Shown piece after piece: positions 1 through 5,781 of a stretch of DNA of 5,865 nt. The notes beneath the pieces were generated by a model. It did no database searches. It saw only the letters and a program-made list of their open reading frames with translations, and was not told the origin of the DNA. Both the position numbers and the translations under genes were made by a program. Each line of letters starts with the position of its first letter. Positions within the stretch are counted from its first letter, which is position 1. The DNA is from Scatomorpha sp036653715 (lineage in GTDB: Bacteria > Bacillota > Clostridia > Oscillospirales > Oscillospiraceae), in assembly GCA_036653715.1 (NCBI GenBank), contig JAVVTL010000086.1, positions 1-5,865 of the forward strand, given 5' to 3'.

Positions 1-2048
1 CCATGCCCGCCGACGGAGGCGATAAGCGCCTCGGCGCGCTCTCGCAGGGGGGCGTTTTCGGGCTTGCGGAGATTTTCGTCCGAGGCGATAAGTGCGCTTG
101 CCGCCTCCTGCGCCGAGCGGAGAACGTCCATATCCGCGCACATGTCGGCGATGTGCAGCTCGGGCAGGCCGTGCTGGCGTGAGCCGAAGAAGTCGCCGGG
201 GCCGCGCAGGCGCAAATCCTCCTCGGATATTTTGAAGCCGTCGGAGGTTTTGGTCATGACGGAGAGGCGCGCGCGCGCGTCCTCCCCCTTTGCGTCGGAG
301 ACAAGGACGCAGTAGCTCTTGTGCTTGCCGCGCCCGACGCGCCCGCGAAGCTGATGGAGCTGGGAAAGCCCGAAGCGGTCGGCGTTTTCGACTATCATGA
401 GCGCGGCATTCGGCACGTCCACACCCACCTCGATGACGGTGGTGGAGACGAGCACGTCAATTTCCCCGGCGACAAAAGCCGCCATGACGCAGTCCTTGTC
501 CTTTGCCTTCATGCGCCCGTGGATGCACTCGACGCGCAGCTGCGGGAATTCGAGCTTCAGCTCCTCTTTGTGCTGCTCGGCGGGCTTGAGGTCGGGGGGC
601 AGCTCGTCGTTCTCGTCTATCATCGGGCAGACGACAAAGACCTGCCGCCCTTCTCCGACGAGTTTGCGGATGAAGTTATTGAGCCTCGGCCGGTAGCTCT
701 CCGCGACGGCAAAGGTGTCAACCTTTTGTCTGCCGGGGGGCAGCTCGTCGATGACGGAGACGTCAAGGTCGCCGTAGACGATGAGCGCCAGCGTCCTCGG
801 TATGGGCGTGGCGGACATGACGAGCACATGGGGCGAGGCGGTCTTGCCGCTCAGCGCGGCTCGCTGCTCCACGCCAAAGCGGTGCTGCTCGTCGGTTATG
901 ACGAGGGCGAGGGCTTTAAACCCGACATCCTCCGCCAAAAGCGCGTGGGTGCCGATGACAAGGTCGCAGTCCCCGTTAGCGAGCGCCGCCTTGACCTCTC
1001 GCTTCTCCCGGGCGGTCATGGAGCCTGTGAGCTTCATGACGCGCAGGCCGAAGGGGGCGAGAAATTCCGTAAAGGTGCGCAGGTGCTGCTCCGCAAGTAT
1101 CTCGGTCGGAGCCATAAAGGCGCACTGATACGAGCTTTGGGCGGCGTGCCAAACGCAGGCGGCGGCGACAAGGGTCTTGCCGCTGCCGACGTCGCCCTGC
1201 ACAAGGCGGCTCATGGGTCTGCCGGAGCGCATATCGCGGACTGCCTCGGCAACGGCGCGGCGCTGTGCGTTCGTGGGAGCAAAGGGGAGGGCGGCGTAAA
1301 AACGCTCCGTGTCCGCCTCCGCAACAGGCAGTCCGTCCTCGTCCGTCCTCCCTCGGCGGAGGATGGAGAGGGCGCAGGAGAGGACAAAAAGCTCCTCAAA
1401 GATAAGCCGCCGCCGCGCAAGCTCCAAGCCCGCAAAGTCGGCGGGGAAATGTATGTTCTCATAGGCGAAGCGCGCGCGGGCGAGCCTGTATTTCTCGATG
1501 ACTGCCTCGGGCAGCGCGTCGGGCAGCTGCTCGCCGCAGGCGTCCATCCCTCTCCGCACGCTCTGCATGATGAGCTTTTGCGACAGACCGGCGCTGAGGC
1601 GGTAGACGGGCACGATGCGCCCCGTCACGCCGCCCTCCGTCCCCTCCGGCTCAAAGACGGGGTTCGTCATGCCGAGCCTGCCGCCAAGGAGGCTGACCTT
1701 GCCGTAGAAGCTGAAGGTCTCGCCGACGTGCAGGCGGTCGCGGACGTAGCTCTGATTAAAAAAGGTGACGTCCAAAGCGCCGCTGTCATCAACCGCGCGG
1801 AGCTTTACAAGCTCCATGCCGCGCTTCACGCGGCTGAGGCGCGGCTCCGTGGCGACCATGGCGCGGACGCAGGCGTATTCCTCCGCCATGAGCAGGGCGA
1901 TGGGCTTGAAAATCGTGCGGTCTTCATATGCGCGCGGGAAAAAGGAGATGAGGTCAAATAGCGTAAAGACGCCGAGCTTGTTCAAAGCCCGCGCCTTCAC
2001 CTCGCCTATTCCCTTGATGTACCTGACCTCGCTGTCAAGGCTTGGCAT
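1..2048 (-). CDS. recG: ATP-dependent DNA helicase RecG (3' end cut by the window edge)
   Basis: RecG is a monomeric superfamily 2 double-strand DNA translocase that remodels stalled forks, Holliday junctions and R/D-loops in the cytoplasm. The frame read down from ATG 2048 has 682 codons without a stop and runs off the window. Family members are about 680-690 residues, so only a few residues plus the stop are missing. Seen in order: an N-terminal YIKGIGEVKA helix-hairpin segment (about residues 9-18); an OB-fold wedge region (about 55-150) followed by IVPVYRLSAGLSQK; a Q-motif-like APTNAQRRA; Walker A GDVGSGKT (285-292, Lys291); the DEQH box (386-389); SATPIPRT motif III (412-419); VGVDVPNA; and motif VI QLRGRVGRG (566-574). 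The C-terminal DLRLRGPGDFFGSRQHG typical of RecG follows. It is the last visible gene of the operon, 7 nt after the glycosylase stop. The long plus-strand reading frame over this gene is an antisense shadow. Confidence 0.97.
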   Translation of the reverse strand, partial: MPSLDSEVRYIKGIGEVKARALNKLGVFTLFDLISFFPRAYEDRTIFKPIALLMAEEYACVRAMVATEPRLSRVKRGMELVKLRAVDDSGALDVTFFNQSYVRDRLHVGETFSFYGKVSLLGGRLGMTNPVFEPEGTEGGVTGRIVPVYRLSAGLSQKLIMQSVRRGMDACGEQLPDALPEAVIEKYRLARARFAYENIHFPADFAGLELARRRLIFEELFVLSCALSILRRGRTDEDGLPVAEADTERFYAALPFAPTNAQRRAVAEAVRDMRSGRPMSRLVQGDVGSGKTLVAAACVWHAAQSSYQCAFMAPTEILAEQHLRTFTEFLAPFGLRVMKLTGSMTAREKREVKAALANGDCDLVIGTHALLAEDVGFKALALVITDEQHRFGVEQRAALSGKTASPHVLVMSATPIPRTLALIVYGDLDVSVIDELPPGRQKVDTFAVAESYRPRLNNFIRKLVGEGRQVFVVCPMIDENDELPPDLKPAEQHKEELKLEFPQLRVECIHGRMKAKDKDCVMAAFVAGEIDVLVSTTVIEVGVDVPNAALMIVENADRFGLSQLHQLRGRVGRGKHKSYCVLVSDAKGEDARARLSVMTKTSDGFKISEEDLRLRGPGDFFGSRQHGLPELHIADMCADMDVLRSAQEAASALIASDENLRKPENAPLRERAEALIASVGGH
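1331..1350. repeat. Tandem 10-bp direct repeat inside recG
   Basis: GTCCGTCCTC occurs twice head to tail with no mismatch. On the coding strand it covers the …RGRTDEDGL segment just before the helicase domain. The unit is not a multiple of three, but the RecG frame is intact and family-like on both sides, so the present copy number is the functional one. Confidence 0.6.
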
Positions 2049-2055
2049 AATTATG

Positions 2056-2562
2056 TCAACCCCTTTTAAATCTCCAAAGCCTGTCTATGTCAGCCTGCTC
2101 GGCGTATTTTATGCCGACGCGGCTGTCTAATGTTATGTTAACTTCTTCGCCGTCGTCCTCCACTCGCAGGTCTTGGCAGGAGGAGATGTTCATGCCGTTT
2201 TGCTCGCCGCTTATGCAGAGTGCACGGGTGAGCTTTCCCGGGCCGTCCGCCCCCTCGCAGGAGCGGATGAGCACGCCCTGCGGCTCGTCCTGCGCGCCTG
2301 TGACGATGTTCATGAGCCAGTGCATTCCGTAGCAGAGGTAGACGTATATGGTGCCGCCGGACATATAGAGCATTTCGCTGCGCTTTGTGCGGCCCTTGTG
2401 GGCGTGGCAGGCCGTATCCTCCGTGCCGCGATAGACCTCGGTTTCGAGGATGCGCAGACGGCGCTCCGTCCCATCCGGCAGGGTGCGGACGAGGAGCTTG
2501 CCGATAAGCTCCGGCGCGACAACAAGCGCGTCGCGCTCAAAGAATTCACGTCCGAGCGTCAT
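2056..2562 (-). CDS. aag: DNA-3-methyladenine (alkyl-purine) glycosylase, Aag/Mpg family
   Basis: A monofunctional base-excision repair enzyme expected to flip out and remove alkylated or deaminated purines (3-methyladenine, hypoxanthine, ethenoadenine), leaving an abasic site. It has 168 residues. Signature segments: REFFERDALVVAPELIGKLLV at the N-terminus; ETEVY (40-44), where Glu42 and Tyr44 match the human AAG catalytic Glu125 and Tyr127; His53 matching His136; YVYLCYG (73-79), where Tyr78 matches the intercalating Tyr162; MNI with Asn85 matching Asn169; GPGKLTRAL; and a C-terminal SRVGIKY…WRF. These correspondences come from spacing I counted by eye. The protein is somewhat shorter than usual bacterial members (about 190-205), apparently through short loops, since all core motifs are present. 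Its ATG overlaps the gatD stop as ATGA, and a GGAG lies 11 nt upstream inside gatD, so translation is probably coupled. It is not AlkA- or Tag-like: no helix-hairpin-helix is visible. Confidence 0.95.
   Translation of the reverse strand: MTLGREFFERDALVVAPELIGKLLVRTLPDGTERRLRILETEVYRGTEDTACHAHKGRTKRSEMLYMSGGTIYVYLCYGMHWLMNIVTGAQDEPQGVLIRSCEGADGPGKLTRALCISGEQNGMNISSCQDLRVEDDGEEVNITLDSRVGIKYAEQADIDRLWRFKRG
2060..2067 (-). promoter_or_regulatory. Ribosome binding site of recG
   Basis: On the minus strand, AAAAGGGG ends 11 nt before ATG 2048. It lies inside the last codons (…FKRG) of the upstream glycosylase gene, whose TGA is at 2058-2056. The purine run is moderately strong and slightly far from the start. 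Its position inside the preceding gene suggests that recG translation is coupled to the glycosylase. It supports ATG 2048, which also gives a RecG-like N-terminus. Confidence 0.6.
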
Positions 2563-3236
2563 GAGAGGCGGCGCTCCATAAAGTCGTGCGCGGCGTTCTC
2601 AAGTGTGTCGTCCAAGGCGGAGGGCATGTCGCCGAGGGCGGCTTGGAGTATCGCGTCCGCAAGTCGGGGATTTTTCGGAAGCAGGGGGCCGTGACCGTAG
2701 GAGCCGAAGACGTTTTTGTGTCTTGCGCCCTCCGCCTCGCCCTCGGGCGTCATGCCCAAAGGGGAGAGAGAGGCGCCGAGCGAGACACGCCCCGCGTGGT
2801 TGCGAAAGGCGACGACCCTGCCGATGTCCGCGCCGCAGTCAAAGCTGTAGTCCCCCGTTAGGCGCTCGGAGCCGTAGGTGACGCACATGTCGAGCACGGA
2901 GGCGCAGGTGAGGACGCCGCCGTCGGCGCGGGTGACGGTCTTGCCCAAAAGCTCAAAGCCCTCGCAGACGGCAAGGATGACGCCGCCGTTTTCGGCGTAG
3001 GCGGAAAGCTCCGGCCCAAGCCGACAAAGCTCCCGCGCGAGCGCCGCGGACGGCTCGCCGTGGCCTGCGCCGAGGTAGATGAGGTCAAAGTCCGAGGGGT
3101 TAAGGCTGCCGCCCATGGGGAGACAGCTTACCTCGACCCCGAGGCCGCGCAGACGCAGGCGCAGGGCGAGGCAATCCACGTTGCCGCGGCTGCCGTTGGT
3201 GTTGAGGACGTCGCTCAAGAGATGACAGATTTTCAT
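2559..3236 (-). CDS. gatD: Lipid II isoglutaminyl synthase, glutamine amidotransferase subunit GatD
   Basis: A class I (CobB/CobQ-like) glutaminase that releases ammonia from glutamine and passes it to MurT, which amidates the D-Glu at position 2 of the lipid II stem peptide. It acts at the cytoplasmic face of the membrane. Numbered from ATG 3236 (225 residues): N-terminal HLLSDVLNTNGSRGN; IYLGAGHGEPSAAL; nucleophile loop AVCEGFELLGK with Cys91; ERLTGD with Arg125, the counterpart of the glutamine-anchoring arginine in Staphylococcus aureus GatD; FRNHAGR; and YGHGPLLPKNP with catalytic His182. The order and spacing match S. aureus GatD closely. Start choice: GGGAG is 8 nt before ATG 3236 but abuts the in-frame GTG at 3245, so ATG is preferred on ribosome-site grounds. 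The GTG start would give 228 residues, overlap the murT stop (GTGA), and put the Cys at 94 as in S. aureus. The nucleophile loop is CEGFE rather than the usual CGGYQ type. Confidence 0.95.
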   Translation of the reverse strand: MKICHLLSDVLNTNGSRGNVDCLALRLRLRGLGVEVSCLPMGGSLNPSDFDLIYLGAGHGEPSAALARELCRLGPELSAYAENGGVILAVCEGFELLGKTVTRADGGVLTCASVLDMCVTYGSERLTGDYSFDCGADIGRVVAFRNHAGRVSLGASLSPLGMTPEGEAEGARHKNVFGSYGHGPLLPKNPRLADAILQAALGDMPSALDDTLENAAHDFMERRLS

Positions 3237-3241
3237 GGTGC

Positions 3242-4606
3242 TCACTCCCAGAAATCGGCAAGGCCGAATTTTGCGCTTAGCTTCCCGCGCAGCTCCATCA
3301 TGGCGCTGTAGGTGGGGAGAATGACGACGGGTGCGCTCTGAGCGGTCACGGCGTCAATCAGCTCGTCCCAGCTGTAAAGAACGCGGAGCTTGTCGGTGGG
3401 GATGCCGGCGTATTTGAGGCGCAGCGCCAGCTCGTCGGCGCGTGTGCCGGAGACGATAAAGCCCGTGAGCCTGTCTCCGAGGGCGGAGAGCCTGCCGAAA
3501 TCGGCGTCCCAAATCCAGCTTGTGTCGGTCCCGTCGCCGGTGTTGTCGTTCAGAGCGGCGACAAGCAGAACCTCGCCGTCAAGCTCCGAGGCAAAGGCGA
3601 GCGCCTGATTGCAGCCTGCGGGATTTTTGACGAGTATCATCCGCGCGGAGACGCCGCCGAGGTTAAGCTTCTCCATGCGCCCAAAGCCGCATTTGAAGTC
3701 GGAGAGCGCGCGCAGCGCCACCTCCGCCGAGAGGCCAAGCGCCTCGCAGACAGCGGCGGCTCCCGCCGCGTTGTAGATGTTGTAGCCGCCGGGGGCGTTT
3801 ATGAGGGCGTCATGCGCAACGCCGCCGAGGGACAGCGCGACGCGGGTGCCGTCCGCCGAGCGCTCGGTGACGGAGGTGACGGCGACCTGAGCCGAGGGGC
3901 GGGAATAGCCGCAGTCGGGGCAGGAAAAGCCGCCAAGATGCGCGTAGGTGCGGTAGGAGTATCGGAGCGGCGCCCCGCAGCGCACGCAGGTGGGAGCATC
4001 GGAAAGCTCGTCCGCAGCGGCGCGATAGACGGGCACGTCGCAGCCGTAGAAGATGACGGGATTGGGCAAATTATCCGCCAGCGTGCCGCAGAGGGAGCAG
4101 TCGGCGTTCAGACAGAGCGTCGCGTCGGGAGCGGCGGCGATGCCTGCGCGGATTGCCGCGAGCGTGTTTTTCACGTCACCAAAGCGGTCGAGCTGGTCGG
4201 AAAAGACGTTGGTGACGAGTATGACGGCGGGCGAGACCCAGCCGCAGACGGCGCGGAGCGCACCCTCGTCGCACTCGATGACGGCGTAGTCGCTGAGCGG
4301 TTTCCCCGTGAGGGTGGCGTGCGCGGCGTATTCGGAGACGATGCCCTGAATGAGGTTTGCGCCCGAGCGGTTGGAAAAATAGGGCAAATCCGCCTCATAG
4401 AGCGCTTGCTCCACGATGCGGGAGCTTGTGGTTTTGCCGTTTGTGCCGGTGACGACGACGGTGCGCACCCTGCTTGCGAGGACGCCGAGTATGCCGGGGC
4501 ATAGCTTCAGCGCCACCTTGCCGGGCAGCGCTGTTCCGCCGCGCCCGAGCAGACGCAGAAGGGTTTTTGTGAGCCTGCATGTGAGCAGGGCGAAAAAAGT
4601 TCTCAT
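3242..4606 (-). CDS. murT: Lipid II isoglutaminyl synthase, Mur ligase-like subunit MurT
   Basis: The ATP-dependent synthetase subunit that activates the alpha-carboxyl of D-Glu in lipid II and uses GatD-derived ammonia to make D-isoglutamine. It has 454 residues (S. aureus MurT is about 437). Seen in order: an N-terminal basic/hydrophobic helix with GRGGTALPGKVAL; P-loop TGTNGKTT (53-60) of the Mur ligase central domain; ECDEGAL; TNVFSDQLDRFGD (about 132-144); a Cys4 zinc-ribbon insertion with CVRC (207-210) and CPDC (229-232), diagnostic of MurT against MurC-F; NIYNAAGAAAV; and the C-terminal DUF1727 domain with KNPAGCNQAL, NDNTGDGTDTSWIWDADF (353-370) and LPTYSAMMELRG. An Asp of the DGTDTSW segment probably completes the GatD catalytic triad (inference from published MurT/GatD structures). 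The frame stays open 87 codons upstream, but those codons lie inside apbE and do not look like MurT. ATG 4606, one base after the apbE stop (TAATATG), gives a normal N-terminus. No good ribosome site is seen, which suggests coupling to apbE. Confidence 0.96.
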   Translation of the reverse strand: MRTFFALLTCRLTKTLLRLLGRGGTALPGKVALKLCPGILGVLASRVRTVVVTGTNGKTTSSRIVEQALYEADLPYFSNRSGANLIQGIVSEYAAHATLTGKPLSDYAVIECDEGALRAVCGWVSPAVILVTNVFSDQLDRFGDVKNTLAAIRAGIAAAPDATLCLNADCSLCGTLADNLPNPVIFYGCDVPVYRAAADELSDAPTCVRCGAPLRYSYRTYAHLGGFSCPDCGYSRPSAQVAVTSVTERSADGTRVALSLGGVAHDALINAPGGYNIYNAAGAAAVCEALGLSAEVALRALSDFKCGFGRMEKLNLGGVSARMILVKNPAGCNQALAFASELDGEVLLVAALNDNTGDGTDTSWIWDADFGRLSALGDRLTGFIVSGTRADELALRLKYAGIPTDKLRVLYSWDELIDAVTAQSAPVVILPTYSAMMELRGKLSAKFGLADFWE

Positions 4607-4607
4607 A

Positions 4608-5657
4608 TTATTTGCTCGCGTATTCATAAGTGTAGGTGTCGCCGTAAGGCTCGAAGACGTCATACAGCCCGCCGGTGACGACGACGCGTCCGTCGCCGGT
4701 GACCAAAACTGCCTCAAAGCCGCCGTAGTCGCGCCAATAATCGAGCGCGGCGCTTTCGCCAAGGACGAAAAGCGCAGTGGAGAGCGCGTCCGCCATTGTG
4801 CCGTCCTCGCAGACGATGGTGACGGAGAGCAGGCCGTTATCGGCGGGGCGGCCCGTCTTGGGGTCAAGGAGGTGGTGATAGCGGACGCCGTCGCGCTCGA
4901 AGTAGCGCTGGTAGCCGCCGGAGGTGATGACCGCCGTCTCTCCGACGCTGAGCATGCCGACGTAGCTGCCGGTATCGTTCGGGTCCTGAACGGCGACGTT
5001 CCAGTTTTCGCCGTTCGGCTTTTTGCCGAGGGTCTGGACGTTGCCGCCGAGGGAGATTATGGCGCTCTCGACGCCTGCCGAGCGCATGGCGGCGACGGCG
5101 TAGGAGGAGGCGCAGCCCTTGGCAATCGCGCCGAAGGAGAGCTGTCCGCCCGAGGGGACGGTGGCGAGAAAGTCGCCCGACTCGGTGAAGTCGGTGACGG
5201 AGACGCCGGAAAAGTCGATATTTTCGAGGAGGGCGGCAATGGCGTCATCGCTGGGTATGGTGTAGCTGCCGTCCACAAAGCCCCAGGCCTTGACGAGGGG
5301 GTATATGGCGAGGTCAAGCGCTCCGCCGGAGCGCTCGCTGACGGTGGCGGCGGTTTTGAGCATCTCGGCTATCTGGCCGCTGACGACGACGGGCTCGCCC
5401 TTGGCGCTGTTCAAGGCATAGACGGTGCTGCTCTCGTTTTCGGGGTCGAGCGCGGCGTCCATGGCGTTGATGATGCCGGCGGCGGCGGACAGCCCTGCCT
5501 CGGCATTTTTGCCGTATGCGGTGAGGGTCATAAGGGTGTCCATGGAAAAAATCTGCTTCTTGACGGGCTTTGCTTCTCCGCATGCGGAGAGGGAGAGAAG
5601 GCAAAGACAGAGCAGGGCGATAAGGGGCGTTTTAAGTTTTTTGGTTAGGTGTTTCAT
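4608..5657 (-). CDS. apbE: FMN:protein FMN transferase ApbE, lipoprotein
   Basis: A Mg-dependent transferase expected to attach FMN from FAD to a Thr of extracytoplasmic flavoproteins (RnfG/NqrC-type subunits and FMN-binding-domain proteins). Numbered from ATG 5657 (349 residues): basic MKHLTKKLK, a hydrophobic signal stretch, then lipobox LSAC with Cys26 as the lipidation site, so the enzyme is predicted to be anchored on the outer face of the membrane. Family motifs: FSMDTLMTLTAYG; SGGALDL…PLVKAWGF (about 110-127); FGAIAKG (175-181); SLGGN (202-206); TSGGYQRYF (245-253); RYHHLLDPKTGRP (259-271); and ADALST (289-294), whose Asp290 and Thr294 match the known metal ligands of the family. Length is normal. 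It is the first gene of the operon. TTG 5663 is an alternative start with better ribosome-site spacing and adds two residues. No target flavoprotein is encoded in the window, so its substrate must lie elsewhere. Confidence 0.96.
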   Translation of the reverse strand: MKHLTKKLKTPLIALLCLCLLSLSACGEAKPVKKQIFSMDTLMTLTAYGKNAEAGLSAAAGIINAMDAALDPENESSTVYALNSAKGEPVVVSGQIAEMLKTAATVSERSGGALDLAIYPLVKAWGFVDGSYTIPSDDAIAALLENIDFSGVSVTDFTESGDFLATVPSGGQLSFGAIAKGCASSYAVAAMRSAGVESAIISLGGNVQTLGKKPNGENWNVAVQDPNDTGSYVGMLSVGETAVITSGGYQRYFERDGVRYHHLLDPKTGRPADNGLLSVTIVCEDGTMADALSTALFVLGESAALDYWRDYGGFEAVLVTGDGRVVVTGGLYDVFEPYGDTYTYEYASK

Positions 5658-5669
5658 AGTCAATTATAT

Positions 5670-5674
5670 CCTCC
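5670..5674 (-). promoter_or_regulatory. Ribosome binding site of apbE, start-deciding
   Basis: A strong GGAGG on the minus strand lies 12 nt before ATG 5657 but only 6 nt before the in-frame TTG 5663. Spacing alone favours TTG; codon preference favours ATG. The site is the 3' half of CCTCCCGGAGG, which can fold as a 4-bp hairpin with a 3-nt loop and partly bury the ribosome site. Confidence 0.7.
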
Positions 5675-5697
5675 GGGAGGGGGTTTTAATATGCTCA

Positions 5698-5726
5698 AGT
5701 ATAGCACAGCACCACAAAATAGGCAA
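5698..5726 (-). promoter_or_regulatory. Promoter of the apbE-murT-gatD-aag-recG operon
   Basis: Reading the minus strand, a -35-like TTGCCT (5726-5721) and a -10 TATACT (5703-5698) are separated by 17 bp. A TG dinucleotide one base upstream of the -10 makes it an extended -10. This is a good vegetative sigma-A type promoter. Transcription would start near 5691, giving a leader of about 35 nt before ATG 5657. It is the only strong candidate upstream of the five packed minus-strand genes, but it is predicted by eye only. Confidence 0.72.
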
Positions 5727-5733
5727 ATAAGTA

Positions 5734-5762
5734 TTTACTTTACCCCCCCATTTTGCTATAAT
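5734..5762 (+). promoter_or_regulatory. Promoter of the tRNA-Arg gene
   Basis: A consensus -10 TATAAT (5757-5762) is preceded by TGC, giving a perfect extended -10. A -35-like TTTACT (5734-5739) lies 17 bp upstream. The start would fall near 5769, about 13 nt before the mature tRNA 5' end, as expected for a stable RNA gene. The spacer contains a run of seven C (5743-5749). The -35 box is only 7 bp from the -35 box of the divergent operon promoter. Confidence 0.75.
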
Positions 5763-5770
5763 GACATGTC
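5763..5770. repeat. 8-bp perfect palindrome at the tRNA transcription start
   Basis: GACATGTC is self-complementary and begins directly after the -10 box of the tRNA promoter, over the predicted start site. It is flanked by TATAAT on the left and ATTATA (5775-5780) on the right, although the two flanks are not symmetrically placed. It could be an operator half or simple chance; no known regulator site is recognised. Confidence 0.3.
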
Positions 5771-5781
5771 CCTTATTATAC

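Noticed and set aside
321..1961. 546-codon plus-strand reading frame
   Set aside because: It is codon-aligned antisense to recG, whose minus-strand frame contains every RecG helicase motif; the plus-strand protein has no recognisable domain.
2173..2694. 173-codon plus-strand frame
   Set aside because: Antisense to the Aag-family glycosylase and the end of gatD; no domain seen.
3812..4504. 230-codon plus-strand frame rich in Gly/Ala/Asp
   Set aside because: Lies opposite the MurT P-loop and zinc-ribbon region; composition is that of antisense GC-rich DNA.
4607..4867. Upstream in-frame extension of murT by 87 codons
   Set aside because: The extension overlaps apbE coding sequence, has no MurT-like sequence or ribosome site, and ATG 4606 gives a standard MurT N-terminus directly after the apbE stop.
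4416..5648. 410-codon plus-strand reading frame
   Set aside because: Antisense shadow of apbE and the start of murT, both of which show full family motifs on the minus strand.
5775..5780. Minus-strand TATAAT as a second operon -10 box
   Set aside because: Its -35 would fall inside the tRNA gene and no TTGACA-like hexamer is seen there at proper spacing; the TTGCCT/TATACT pair nearer apbE is better.
5664..5781. Riboswitch or T-box leader upstream of the operon
   Set aside because: The predicted leader is only about 35 nt, too short for a riboswitch, and no T-box or FMN-type conserved segments are visible.
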